From Malaya genurostris (lineage: Eukaryota; Arthropoda; Insecta; Diptera; Culicidae): a stretch of 64,000 nucleotides of DNA. Positions 31,930 to 43,289 of the stretch are shown here, piece after piece. The translations under genes were made by a program, and so were the position numbers. The notes beneath the pieces were generated by a model. It did no database searches. It had not been told where the DNA came from and saw nothing but the letters and a program-made list of their open reading frames with translations. Numbering within the stretch: the first letter of the stretch is position 1; every line of letters starts with the position of its first letter. The stretch is from positions 151,789,641 to 151,853,640 of the forward strand of contig NC_080570.1 in assembly GCF_030247185.1 (NCBI RefSeq), in the 5' to 3' direction.

Positions 31930-33910
31930 CGCTTAACTACAGAAATCTTCTTAACTTCGGATATCCTCGAAATAAAAACCGCGCAGCTGTGATCTGCGTA
32001 AGAAAGACTGCGTAAATTCAAAAATCCGTGAAGAAAAAATGACGTAAATTCGGGAATCCTCGTGAAAAGAACCGCGTAGCTTTGGAAATCTACGTAAAAA
32101 AACTTGTGTAGTTTTGGAGATCTGCGTAAGTTCGAAAATCTGCGTGAAAACCTGCGTAACTTCGGGAATCCGCCTAATTTCAGAAATTGCGTATAAAAAA
32201 TCTGCGTAACTTCGGAAATCCGCGCAGAAAAAATCGCGTAAGTTTGGAAATGCGCGTAAAAAAACTGAGAAACTTCGACAATCCGCGAAAAAATAATCGC
32301 GTAGCTTCGGCAAACAGTGTAGAAAAAAACGCGTCACTTCGGAAATCTGCATAAGTTCGAAAATCTGTACAGAAAAAAACGCATTACTTCAGAAATCGGC
32401 GTAAAATAACTGCGAAACATTGAAAATCCGCGTAATTTCAGAAATTAGAAGATCCGCATAAAAAAAACTGCATAACTTCGGAAATCCAAGTAAAAAATCG
32501 CATAATTTCGTAAATCCGCGTAGAAAAAACCGGTGGCTTCGAAAATCTGCGTAAATATCCGAGTAATTCCGGAAATCCGAGTGGAAAAAAACGCGTAAGT
32601 TAGCGAAATCTGCGGGAAAAAATCGTGTAGTTTTGTAGATCTGCGTGGAAAAAAAAAGCGTAGCTTCGAAAATCAACGTAGAAAAAAACGTAAGTTCGGA
32701 AAATCCACGTAATTTCAGAAATGCGCGTTAAAAAAAACATGTCATTTCGGAAATCCGCGTAAATAAAATCGTATAATTTTGGAAATCTGCGTAAGTTCGA
32801 AAATCTCCATAGAAAAAAAACCGCGTAACTTCGGAAATCCGCTTAACTTCAGTTAAAAAAATCTAGGTAACTAATTAACGCGTAATTTTGGAAATCCGCG
32901 GAGAAAAAAATCGCGTAAGTTCGAAAATCCGCATAAAAAAGTTACTTCGAAAGTCCGCGTAAAAATATTCGCGTAACTTAGTAAAGCAGTGTAAAAAAAA
33001 CGTGGGACTTCAGAAAAAAGCGGAGAACTTTGGAAATATCTTCCGAAATTAGCGTCAGAAAAAAATTACATGACTTCGAAAATCCGCGTGAAAAATCCAC
33101 GTTATTTCAGAAATCCTCTTAACGTAGGAAACCCGCGTAAAAAAGGCGACATAATTTCGGAAATTCACGTAGAAAAAAAACGATATCTTTGTAAATCTGG
33201 GTAAACAACCGCGTAATTTTGAAATTCCGTTTAAAAAAGACTGCGTAACTTCAAAAATCTACGTGAAAAGAAATCGCGTAAGCTCGGAAATCCGCGTAAA
33301 AAAACCGCTCAGGTTCAGAAATTAGTGTAAACCCCTTAACTTCGGAATTCCGCGTGAAAAAACCCGTTACTTCGAAAATCGGCGTAAAAAAATCGTGTAA
33401 TTTTGGAAATCTGCGTAAGTTCGAAAATCTGCATAGAAAAAACAACGTGTAAAAACGCGTAGAAAAAATCGCATGAATTCGGAAATCCGCGTCCGAAAAA
33501 CCGCGGAAGTTCGGAAACCCGCTTAAAAATTGCGTAACTTCGGAAATCTGCGTAAGTTCGAAAATCATCATAAAAAAGAACTACGTGACTTCGAAAATCG
33601 GCGTAAAAAAATCGTGAAACCTCGGAGATCCACGTAAAGAAAGGCGTGACTTTAGAAATCAGAATAAAAAGAACTGCGAGGCTTCGAAAATCCACCTAGA
33701 AAAAAAACCCGCGTAACTTTGGAAATCCGGATAACTTCGAAAATCCGTGGAACTTCGGAGATCCGCGTAAATAAAAAAATAGGCATGACTTCAGGAATCA
33801 GCATGAAAAACCCGCGTAACTTCGGAAATCGACTTAAGAAAACTGTGCAACTTCAGAAATCAGCGTAGAAAACGCGTAAAAAGAAACCGCATGAAAAAAA
33901 AAACATGTGA
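31930..33910. repeat. 2-kb minisatellite, unit about 30-37 bp (GCGTAACTTCGGAAATCCGCG)
   Basis: More than 50 degenerate units of CGCGTAACTTCGGAAATCC followed by GCGTAAAAAAA(C). Minus-strand frames of 95-133 residues (repeated FFYADFRSY-like words) are by-products: the unit length often preserves a frame. The unit is related to the arrays at 10413-10680 and 54600-54660, so the sequence has been seeded or moved at three places in this window. Confidence 0.9.
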
Positions 33911-34179
33911 AAAGATCATAACGGATCTGGCGCTTTCGGAATCGGAAACCAGGAATCAGTATTTCCAGAGTCTGTTCGTTTGGCCATCTACCAACAATGA
34001 CTACAGATTGGAATAGTTTTGAGTACAGTTTTGATTTTATTTTATTTTAATTTGACGATTTAACATTTAATTTTCACTTTTCATCTTTTTATTCTGGAAC
34101 CGGATTTATCTGATAAAAAACTTTTAAACAGCCGGTTTGACGTGAAAAAAAAAAAGAAAAGTATCTGTATATTTGTATA

Positions 34180-34400
34180 ATTTTCATTAACAAACTGTAT
34201 GTTTACATTTCAGAAAACTTAAATTTAGAATTATTAAGGGGTCATGTCATACATCTGAAAATTTTATCAAAAATTGCTGATCATTTTATTATTTTGGTAC
34301 GTTAGAGTAACACGATCAAATATTTATCACTCTCCCAGAAGGTAAATTTCGAAAAGGCGTCCCATGGTACAGCAAGACAGTAAGATTTACGTCAACTTCT
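34180..34400 (+). repeat. Dispersed repeat shared with 18150-18350
   Basis: Matches described at 18150; the shared core is TTATCACTCTCC(C/T)AGA and AAAAGGCG(C/T)CCCAT. Non-coding. Confidence 0.5.
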
Positions 34401-34950
34401 ATTCTAGTGATACAGCGATTCGAACACGTTCCCTTCCCTAGCATGAAACCAGTCCTACTCAGTTGCAATTATTGTAACTTTCTAACCACAAAGTCAAACA
34501 ATTTTGCGGGTATGCCAAAGAGAAAAATTCCTGCAAGATTATTCCGACAAGTCTCGAGACCGCACCACAGTGTCCTCGCGTTCCGTCTCGATCTACTGGG
34601 AGGTGGTGAGGGGGGGTTTCAACCTTATTCCAAACCCCGCCAGTGTCAGCAATGCAGCATCGGCACCCGACCGTGTCCGGAGTTTTCAAAATCCATTCCT
34701 CTGACGGGGTGATGCGATCAAAACGATTTGTTTAGTTTTATTTTTAATACTCTCGGCTGCATTGGTATAATTTTCGTCGCTACATCATCCTCATCTGCCG
34801 AGGTTCGCTCAGACGTGTGAAAAGTGCGGTGATGCGTCTGTCGCGCGCGCTCTCTGCCAGGGACGCGTGACCGGGCGTGAAGGTGGCGCAGCGGTGGTGC
34901 TCAAAAGGGGAGGACGGGAGGGCTGAGATTAAACTCAACAGTAGTAGGGC
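34401..34950. other. No gene seen; short GC-rich stretch
   Basis: GC-rich from about 34760 to 34925 (CGCGCGCGCTCTCTGCCAGG ...). Frames at 34407-34712 have no family. Possibly host regulatory DNA. Confidence 0.35.
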
Positions 34951-34962
34951 GATTTAGTCTTC

Positions 34963-35575
34963 ATTATTTTTACGTTTCGTCTTTGACTCATCAGTGCAGA
35001 GCAGTTCAAATTGAACTGCTTAGTGCTAAACTCGGCAGTTCAATTTGAACCGCTAAGCAGACGTAAAGTTTCTGCTACTTACAGAACACTTTTTTGTTTT
35101 GCAACGAAGTGCAATGTCTTTTCTGACGTGCCGAACGAAAACGTGTTTTCGACTATTTCTGGCCGATGCAGGTATGGTCATTTAGGGGTTAGCCAAATTT
35201 TGTGCTAGGGCACATAACCGTTTTCATTATTTTTACGTTTCGTCTTTGACTCATCAGTGCAGAGCAGTTCAAATTGAACTGCTTAGTGCTAAACTCGGCA
35301 GTTCAATTTGAACCGCTAAGCAGACGTAAAGTTTCTGCTACTTACAGAACACTTTTTTGTTTTGCAACGAAGTGCAATGTCTTTTCTGACGTGCCGAACG
35401 AAAACGTGTTTTCGACTATTTCTGGCCGATACAGGTATGGTCATTTAGGGGTTAGCCAAATTTTGTGCTAGGGCACATAACCGTTTTCATTATTTTTACG
35501 TTTCGTCTTTGACTCATCAGTGCAGAGCAGTTCAAATTGAACTGCTTAGTGCTAAACTCGGCAGTTCAATTTGAA
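34963..35575. mobile_element. Insertion made of 263-bp tandem units flanked by a 12-bp direct repeat
   Basis: GATTTAGTCTTC occurs exactly at both edges (34951-34962 and 35576-35587), as expected of a target duplication. The insert holds two complete and one partial copy of a 263-bp unit that starts TTTTTACGTTTCGTCTTTGAC and contains the palindrome GCAGTTCAAATTGAACTGC. The unit ends with GGGGTTAGCCAAATTTTGTG and GCACATAACCGTTTTCATTA. The copies differ at one or two positions by eye. The repeated 65-residue frames (35011, 35274) are by-products. The block is the same dispersed family as at 2678, 4073, 5283 and 40725. Confidence 0.8.
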
Positions 35576-35587
35576 GATTTAGTCTTC

Positions 35588-36245
35588 TCTGCGTCGAGCA
35601 CGCATGATTTTTCGGTTTGCTTCCGTAATTGCGATTCTGTGCACAGGGGGGACCTGCCGAGATCAGTGCAGACCGATGCGACACTACTCTGGAATGACTC
35701 ATCCATGTTTAGTTGTGCTGGGGAGACTTGGATTGAAAAGACAGTGATTCAGGTTGAAGTTTTTAGAAACAGTAGAAAATAAGTATTGCGTTTCTAGAAA
35801 ACTAGAATGATGACTAATTTATCTAGAGTAAAGATTTAACAAAAGCTATAAATCTTAAATTAAATATATTTACCTCCTTATAATCAACCTAGGAATCAAA
35901 TAATAGGCTGGTAGATTTCATCCAAACTCGAGTATCGGTTTCAGAGTTGTGAGTTGATGAGAGCAATCATCTTTGGAAGAACCGGTCAAAAAAGGCGATG
36001 CTATTTTCTTTCTTCCAGGCACGCGGTTGTGCTTTTTGAAGCATTCGATTTCTGTTGTTAGGTCCAGGCATATTCAAGGCCGACTTCACGAATCCGTGCT
36101 CGGAGGTCGAACAACCTCACCCCATCCCCCTACGCTGAACTAAACCGGTACTGTTTCTCAACCAGTCACGTTTCACTGGAATCTATGTCCGGAGAGTGCA
36201 TTCCAAATAGCATTGGATGGTTCGAAATGTCGTCAATTAATATGA
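35588..36245. other. No gene seen
   Basis: Mixed-composition DNA with no frame, repeat or RNA gene that I can support. Confidence 0.4.
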
Positions 36246-36960
36246 ACTTCTCTATCACTCTATTTATTTAGGAGTAAGGGAAAAACCCACTGGAGCTTAG
36301 ATTCTGTCATTCTCCTTTTCCAACAGGCATAAAACCTTCTCATCTGTTGTATCAACAAATTACATACATCCAAATGATACATAACAATCATCTTATCGTT
36401 ATCCTAATCTTAAAATTTAACACTAACACTAATCATGTACATTTATAACGCTACTAAAATAGTAAAAATTATAAAGTTTGCAGTAAAAAATCTAATAAAT
36501 AGGTTTTTGACAGTATTTCGAAATAAATGAAGATCAAAAACATTAGAACAACTGTTAGATAAGCGGCACATATTGGAGATTGGCTCATTAAAATCGTAGT
36601 TAGTTATAGCGCGAGGAACTCGGAGAGAGGTATTGAAACGTAAATTACGAAGATGGATGCCAAAACTTAGCAGTTGTAGGAGATCTGTGCAATTAATCCG
36701 GGATGGGATTCAATCCGCAATGAAAACGTAGATTTATGAGTCTACATCGATTCCCGTAGCTTCGAAGATTTCACTTCAACGAAAAATATCAATCGTTGAG
36801 ATATATTAGAAATATGACAGGACCCAGATGGCTTCCTTGGGGAACCTCGAAACTTGCGATGAATGGTGAAATAACACAGTCACTTTCAGCCGGTACAGCC
36901 ACCTATCGGAAAACGACGGAAGTGTACACCTGATACTTGATGAACTGGACTGGAAGTAAC
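36246..36960 (-). pseudogene. Non-LTR retrotransposon 3' part, deleted
   Basis: Reading the minus strand: FEVPQGSHLGPVIFLIYLND (RT motif B, near 36840), then after a deletion HLRNLRFNTSLRVPRAITN and NYDFNEPISNMCRLSNSCSN then VFDLHLFR (36690-36520), the C-terminal signature also seen at 49860-50087. The 3' untranslated region (36250-36400) matches 26590-26715 and 50150-50225. Stops and frame changes occur throughout. The YADD box is missing. Confidence 0.7.
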
Positions 36961-37054
36961 AGCCAATTGATCCCTGAACTTAATTCTCATCTCAAAATTC
37001 GCTTTCAAACCAACCTAAGAGTGGAAAAATCGGTTTGACTATCTGCGAGAAAAT

Positions 37055-37315
37055 TGTGGGAAGAAAAAAATCGCACATCACACAAAAATTTTCCGAAATG
37101 GGAAGTCTTGCCCTACACGCCGTATTCCCCAGATGTCGCCCCTTCTGACTTCCACCTATTCCGTTCGATGGCACACGGCCTGACAGATCAACATTTTCAA
37201 TCCTTCGAAGAGTTGGAAAAATCGTTTCATGGATAGCGTCAGAAGAGGACTCCTTTTTTCGAGCCGGGATCCGAAAATTGCCGAAATTGTTTTTGTTACA
37301 TGCAGGGTCCGCCAT
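37055..37315 (+). pseudogene. Mariner (DD34D) C-terminal fragment
   Basis: KFPKWEVLPYTPYSPDVAPS then DFHLFRSMAHGLTDQHFQSF and EELEKSFHG, stop, after which a shifted frame gives EEDSFFRAGIRKLPKLF. SPDVAPSD holds the third catalytic Asp of mariner. Everything upstream of it is missing. It lies head-to-head with the DD41D relic at 37355-38115. Confidence 0.8.
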
Positions 37316-37354
37316 GTAACTTTTTTTTAAACATGCAATAAAACACTAACGGTT

Positions 37355-38115
37355 TATCCGAATTCAGAATTTATTTTTTTTTTCAAATTAATGTACAATA
37401 CTTCCGGTTAATTCTGGAATATAAATTCATTCAAATGGCTGCCTCGGCTGACCTTGTAGTACGCCATACGGTCGGTCCAGTTTTTTAGTACATTTTCGAT
37501 CGTATGCAGCTTTATTTCAGCTATGGCTGCACGAATGTTATCCTTTAAGGCTTGAATTGTCTCTGGCTTGTCCACATAACACTTATCTTTGACAGCCCCC
37601 CAAATATAATAGTCTAACTGCGTCAAATCACAGCTCCGAGGCGGCCAAACGACATCCAAATTTCAACTGATAATTCGATCTTCGAAGACTTTGCGCAGAA
37701 GATCGATCGTAGCGTTGGCTGTGTGGCACGGAGCGCCGTCTTGTTGAAACCAAATGATGTCCAAGTCTTCCTCTTCAAATACCGGGAAGAACCAATCGCT
37801 AATCATGACGCGGTAGCGCTCGCCATTGACCGTGGCGGCGGCTCCTGCCTCATTTGCGAAGAAAAATGGCCCAATGATGCCGCCAGACCAAAATCCGCAC
37901 CAAACCGTCACTCTCTGAGGATGCATCAGTTTCTCCATGATAACGTGCGGGTTTTCCGTCCGCCAGATGTGAAATTTTGCTTATTAACATACCCGCCGAG
38001 ATGAAAATGTGCCTCATCCGAGAAGATGATTTTTTGTCAAAAATCGGCGTCTTCTTCAAGCTGATCGCAAGCCCAGTTGGCGAAGCGATAACACATCGGA
38101 TGGTCTATACACAAC
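37355..38115 (-). pseudogene. DD41D mariner-like transposase, degenerate
   Basis: Minus strand: CYRFANWACDQLEEDADF, stop, QKIIFSDEAHFHLGGYVNKQ (first Asp), a frameshift near 37965, MEKLMHPQRVTVWCGFWSGG, IIWFQQDGAPCHTANATIDL (second Asp), a stop near 37663 that replaces the codon after RIIS, then VVWPPRSCDLTQLDYYIWGA (third Asp, 41 residues after the second) and KNWTDRMAYYKVSRGSHLNE. The whole catalytic core is present but has two nonsense codons and one frameshift, and the N-terminal DNA-binding region is truncated at 38115. It is related to, but clearly distinct from, the element at 56708-57632. Confidence 0.88.
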
Positions 38116-38214
38116 CATTTTCGTTCAGTGGAAGGATAAAACTAAGTTTCTGTCAAATCAGAAGTGACATTAAGGTTACCAATGTCGAAATAACCGCTAG
38201 TAAAAAAAAGTTAG

Positions 38215-38221
38215 ATGGCGG

Positions 38222-38264
<43 letters not shown>

Positions 38265-38385
38265 AAATTTGCTCAGTTCGTCGAACTGAGTCGAATGGTA
38301 TATGACATTCGGCCCTCCGGGCCTCGGTTAAGAAGACGGTTTTCACAGTGATTGCATAGCCTTTCTATATGAGAAAGGCAAAAAA
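38215..38385 (+). mobile_element. Family A repeat, right-end fragment
   Basis: A CA-microsatellite (38226-38259) is followed by GTCGAACTGAGTCGAATGGTA and the terminus GCATAGCCTTTCTATATGAG then AAAGGCAAAAA. The left two thirds are missing. Confidence 0.75.
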
Positions 38386-38423
38386 CTGAAGATCGATAGC
38401 ACCTGCGCGACTTGAACCGAGAA

Positions 38424-40325
38424 CAGGGTGGCAAGTGAATTGCCGATTTCAATTCCCGGTTTTCCCGGTTTTTTTAGATAAAAATTCCCGGTTTTTTAAA
38501 TAGGCTCAAATCGCCCCTGTTTAGTTTTTTTAAAACATTTTTTAATTCAAACTTCCAACAAATATCCCATGTCTAAAAAGGATAATTGGTAATAGGTCCG
38601 CTAATTGAGGATTCAAATACTTGATTATTGGCATTTTAATGTATGAATAGAAAATATTCATTATAACATGTGCATATAAGAAAAGCATAAAGCCTTTTTC
38701 AAGTCATTCAGGGGTTTTGGTTACACGTTACCGATTTCTTCCGAGTGCACATGACTGTTTTTATTATTTTTTTGGTATACATATGATTGAAAATAAACCA
38801 ATAAGGAACAACAATCCCAAAAAACGGACGCTTGCACTCGGAGAAAACAACAATCTATGCTTGCAACTTCAAATCATTTTGCACAGAGCTTTCTTCGCTC
38901 CTTCCGTGAAAGTGGAAATCTCAGTTCGGCCAGGAAATTATGAACGGCATGATGGCCAAGGATTACTTTTATCGTATCAAAGAACGCTCTCTACCAACTC
39001 TTCACGCGATTCAATCAGTGCCATCAAAGAGAGACGTATATCATCTCAGCAACAAAACACCGTCATGGTTCATATAACTTAGAATGGACACCAGTGCGAG
39101 AGCGAATTTCTCTCGATGACCTGTCTGAGAACCAAATGTTAGCACGCTGCTGTGAGGATTCTTTCTGAAGCAACAAACGGTCGCTTATTCTCGTTTTGTG
39201 ATACGATTCTATACGGGCAGTGGATAATTGCGATAGAATCATTTTACTATTGCCGCTTATTCTAACTATGTTCATATAACCTTTGTATAAGTTGTATGTA
39301 TGAAAATAGGTGTGAATGCTCCAGACCAGGGTTATGAAATATTGTATATTGCAACCTAGGATGAGAATCATCAACTCGAGTTTTTCATGATGAACTCTCC
39401 GCTTTATCTTCTATGAGAAATCTTTCTACAATTGATCTGATTCTAGCAGATCAATCAATAATATTCAGGGTTTCAAATTAAGCAATGATTAGTGCAATTA
39501 GTTATATATTCTACCAGCTTAGAACTAATCGACTATAATGCTGTCGAATGTAAACCCTGAAATTGTTGTGGGTAATATAGATATAGCCGTATATAATTTA
39601 AATCATTACATTATTGAAGTTCCAAAAGCTCAAACTAAATTAAATTCACCTTCATCTACATCAATATCAACGTTCTAGTGATCCTACTATAGTTGAGGAT
39701 CTTTAAAAGAAAATTAAACATAGATTCACTGAATAAATCAATCCATTTTCTAAATCTTTCTAAGATCCTATACTGGTCCTCAGAAACCAGTTTCAATAAT
39801 TTTATTAAAAATTTTCCCTATATTACCTTGGGATTTTGCCATAAATTTTGCAGGTGTGTTGAATACTTATTCAAAAATTTAATACAAATCCAACAGAAGC
39901 ATCCAAATTATCCTTATTTTTCAAAATGAGCTTTCATTATGCTGTTATTTATAACAACTAAAAAAACTCTGATGCTCTGATGTTTTATTTAAAACTACCT
40001 GCAAGCCTCTAAAAATCGTCGGACGAGACATGGGGTGTTGGCCCAATTTCCAAAGGAATGTTCAACATAGAAACTGTATGGAACTATAAATTGTTTCAGC
40101 ACTTGTACTGAACATTTCGCTCAAACGCAAAATTAGGCATTGTCTCCTACTTTTCAATTGTTGAAAAAAAATCATTATGCTAACAACTGTTACTCATAGG
40201 TGAGTTAGTAATATTTTTCCCGGCTTTTCACTAAAATTCCCGACTTTTTCCCGGTTTTTCCCGCTGAAATCAAATTCCCGACTTTTTCCCGGTTTTCCCG
40301 ATTTTCCCGGTCACTTGCCACCCTG
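38424..40325. mobile_element. CAGGG-ended DNA element (hAT-like), 6-bp target duplication
   Basis: Termini are CAGGGTGGCAAGTGA and its inverse TCACTTGCCACCCTG. CGAGAA is duplicated at 38418-38423 and 40326-40331. The other copy of the host repeat (18832-18850) has an uninterrupted CCGAGAAACATT, so the insertion is exact. Subterminal iterations of TTCCCGGTTTT / CCCGACTTTTTCCCGG occur at both ends (38452-38495 and 40215-40310). The interior has no transposase; it contains a decayed jockey-like fragment (39425-39700) and a copy of the TACACGTNNCCGATTT repeat (38715-38770). Non-autonomous. CAGGG ends suggest hAT, but hAT usually gives 8-bp duplications. Confidence 0.88.
39425..39700 (+). pseudogene. 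Decayed fragment of the jockey-like ORF2 seen at 58929-61583
   Basis: STIDLILADQS (39427) and, after a deletion, DIAVYNLNHYIIE then VPKAQTKLNSP (39575-39645) match the ORF2 protein segments TIDLVLTDQS and DTAIDNLNHYIIE...VPKAQTKLNSP. Stops follow at once. The fragment lies inside the CAGGG-ended element, so an old member of the same retrotransposon family was inserted there or captured. Confidence 0.7.
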
Positions 40326-40505
40326 CGAGAAACATTAGATCACAAAGCACACCGGCTAATCGACTGAACCACAGAAGCACATATCCGCTTGGGTAGTAAA
40401 TGGTGCATATAAATTCATTCAGTCGCACTTGCTAGCTCAGTTGCAAATTATACTCGGAGCCTGTAAAATAATGTACGAGTGGAGAATTATGCCATTTGGA
40501 AAACT

Positions 40506-42954
40506 CAAGGCCATCGCCCAAGTACCATGCGCGCGGGTGGTTTTAGGATATTTTCGATGGAAATTTTGAAAAATTAGACAAAACCAAAAACATACAGACC
40601 TTTGAAATACTTTTATATATCTACAGGGTGAAAATGGTTGGAAAATTCGGAGGATTTTCCGAGTCTTATCAAAAATAGCACCGAAAAAATAGCTTTTCTA
40701 GTAATTTTTCACAATTCACGGTTCAATGTAAACTGCTAATGTTCCGATGAGTCGAAGACGAAATGTAAAACAAACGAAAATAGCCATGAGGAATTGATTT
40801 CAACTATCAATTGGTTTAAAATTCAAACAACTATTTGTGACACAAACGACCCACACGTGGTTAAAGCGACTAATAAACGACAACAACAAATAACTATTTC
40901 AAAAGGTACTAATTTTAATTCCTATCGAGCTCAAGCATCAAAATGCTGAAATCCGATTCTCTATCTCTTTTTATCTCTTTCTCTTCTTTCCGTACCGCGG
41001 GCCAGACAAAATCCTTCGAAGCAAAAGTGCATTGACCAGTTGACAGTTCATAATTCCGTAGATTATTTTCGTTTGAAAACTGTGTTAATGATGATGTTGA
41101 CGAATCTCGGGATGCGTTTCTTTCTGTTGTAAACCAGAACGGGTTAATCCTTTACGCTAACAAACTGCAGCTTAAAATACTGCCTTCCCATCATCATATG
41201 CATCGGAGAATCCCCAGAACGGGAAAGAGAAAGAGAACGGGGTCGGTTGGTGGGCCCCCCTCACCGTTGCTAGTAGGAACGAGTAAGAACGATCGAAAAT
41301 CTCCACTCCACACCTCCAAATTCCACCTCCGGGACCTCCGGCCGTAAGTGTCTGCGTGTGTGTGTGTTACCGTCGGCCGCCGAGAAGGAAAAACAGTTGG
41401 GAAAAGCCAAAACACAACACACAATCGCATCTAATTTACACAGATGTAAATCTATTTTCGAAAACATTTCACAGCAGTGACTCATCCGTTTCGTACATGC
41501 TATGCCAAATTTTTATCGCGGTGCTTTAATTTCACTTTGAACCGAGCGTGCGAAGAATACTTTAGTGAAAGCAAGTATTGGGAGGGAGTGGAAAATGGTT
41601 TCCGAAAAAAAATTGATTGATCATTTAGGAACGTAATCTCTGATTCAATTGAATAGAAGGAAAAATTGATGACGAAGCATTTTAGCCGTTAAGGACCTTC
41701 AAGGGGGATTCATCAGCATTGCTTTCTTGTTTGTGTACTGTCTGTCCGACCGACCATTCGGGTCAGCTCAGAATGTTTTTTTTCTCGGCAGCCGTTGTGA
41801 TTTATTTTGGTAGTACCCTTGTTACATATTGCTAAACCCAATAGCTTCTATCAACCCGCGCCGATCGCTCTCTCTCTCTCTCTTGCCACTCTCTTGCCGC
41901 TCTCTCAACCGCACCGTGGTTCGTTCGATGGTTCGACCGACAGATGAGCAACTCAGCCGAAAAAAATGAAACGCTCAAAGGCATCAGTAAGCAGTGATGT
42001 TTTTTTTTCTTCCTCGTTGTTCTCAAAACAGGAAAAATCACACATATGTCGGTTTGTAACCGGGAGTGTTCGAAAGTGAAAAGCACTGCCGCCGATAATG
42101 CGTCTCCATTTTCACACACATCCCGGCCCAGGCCAATGCAAATGCTGCCACCCAAGCGCGGCTGACCAGCGACTCGACTCGGCCTGGGAAAATGAAAATA
42201 AAGAGGAAACTCTTTGAGTCATCGCATGATTGAGATATTCCAGCAGATGGTTTTCTTCGTCGGCCGTTCATTGCTTCACATTGCTGTTCGATTTATTTCC
42301 TTCCTTAATGTCTACAGATGACTCAACCGACGAGAGGATCGATGGAAGCTGTGCGACCGGAATTCCATGCGTCAAGGTTTGATTGACGATAATGGTTTAA
42401 CTTTTTGTTTTGATGGTTGAGTTTTATATTTCTAATTGAAAAATGTCTATCGATTAAATAATAGAAAAAATAGCACAGGCAGAAAACTGATTGTTCATTC
42501 CGTAAGGTGCTACAATGGGACCTTTAGAATTTTGCTTGTTTGCGAATGACAAATTTTTTGAAAAAGTTTTGTTCTAGTTTGGATGTCTGTTCTCTGTGGT
42601 GCAACTGCGTAGTCTTCGCGATGGAAATCGGAAACCAGGGATTACTTTCTATCGATTTTCTAAATAAGTGCAACCTTCCATTTCACAAGTCGCATATTAT
42701 CCATAATTATTCCCATCAAGTTTGTTCCTGATGAATTCCCTGACTGAGTTTAACACGACGGTTAATAAGTTTCCGGTCTGACAGACAGGTGGCGTGAATT
42801 AGGTACACATTATTCGAGCTCTGTTCCAGGCATTTTTTTTAATTCATTTATTCCTTCATGCAAATGTAGAATGGTGAATAAATTGTTTGCTAATAAGTTG
42901 CTGATTAGTTACGGTAATTTTCAAATTCATCGCTGATTTTTTTTTTTTAGTCTT
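40506..42954. other. No gene assigned; single-copy DNA with a GC-rich island
   Basis: An inverse TCGTCTTCGACTCATC block is at 40745-40765. From 41170 to 42300 the DNA is richer in GC, with CT runs (41868-41885) and GAAA tracts, and no repeats shared with the rest of the window. Frames at 41194-41485 and 41832-42271 (minus) overlap and match no family. Could be host regulatory or untranslated exon sequence. Confidence 0.35.
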
Positions 42955-43280
42955 TGCTAAATTCATATAAAGTCAACGAAGGGACTCCTAAATAAGCTTG
43001 AAAACAAATCGAAACTCAGTAGACAGCTTGTTGCTTATTAGTTGAAAATTAGTGACGGTAGTTTTGAATTTGTTGCTCAATTTATTTTATTTTTTTAAGT
43101 ACTGCGCTTACAAACTGCTATGAAGTTAACGTAGTACAGGAAAGAAAAATTGAGCAACAAATTCAAAACCACCGTAACTAATTAGCAACTAATAAGCAAC
43201 AAATTGTCCACTGGGTTTCGCTTTGTTTCCTAGCTTGTTTATGAGTTGTTGTTGTTAACTTCATATGAACTTAGCGAAGT
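42955..43280. mobile_element. Palindromic MITE
   Basis: Arms around a centre near 43115: the left arm contains TAAGCTTGAAAACAAATCGAA, GACAGCTTGTTGCTTATTAG and TTTTGAATTTGTTGCTCAAT; the right arm returns ATTGAGCAACAAATTCAAAA, CTAATAAGCAACAAATTGTC and TTCGCTTTGTTTCCTAGCTTG. Arms are about 110-150 nt, roughly 85-90% identical by eye. A partial extra arm (TAATAAGTTGCTGATTAGTT) lies just upstream at 42890. Non-coding. Confidence 0.75.
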
Positions 43281-43289
43281 ACTCAATTT

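Larger units (their letters stand above)
38386..40505 (-). mobile_element. tRNA-derived SINE-like repeat, split by a DNA element
   Basis: The two halves (38386-38423 and 40326-40505) join at CGAGAA to give exactly the order seen at 18805-18905: GATCGATAGCA..., CTTGAACCGAGAAACATTAG then ATCACAAAGCAC. On the minus strand the A-box-like TGTGGTTCAGTCGATTAG and B-box-like CGGTTCAAGTCG are present. Interrupted by the element at 38424-40325. Confidence 0.7.

Noticed and set aside
31951..33695. Several minus-strand frames of 95-133 residues that look like repeat proteins (FFYADFRSY words)
   Set aside because: They follow the minisatellite unit; frames change and break with unit-length variation.
31930..33910. 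CRISPR-like array
   Set aside because: Units are contiguous and degenerate without unique spacers, in a eukaryotic, transposon-rich context.
35011..35471. Duplicated 65-residue frames (MNCLVLNSAVQFEPLSRRKV ...)
   Set aside because: By-product of the 263-bp tandem repeat; the start codon lies inside a palindrome common to all copies of the dispersed block.
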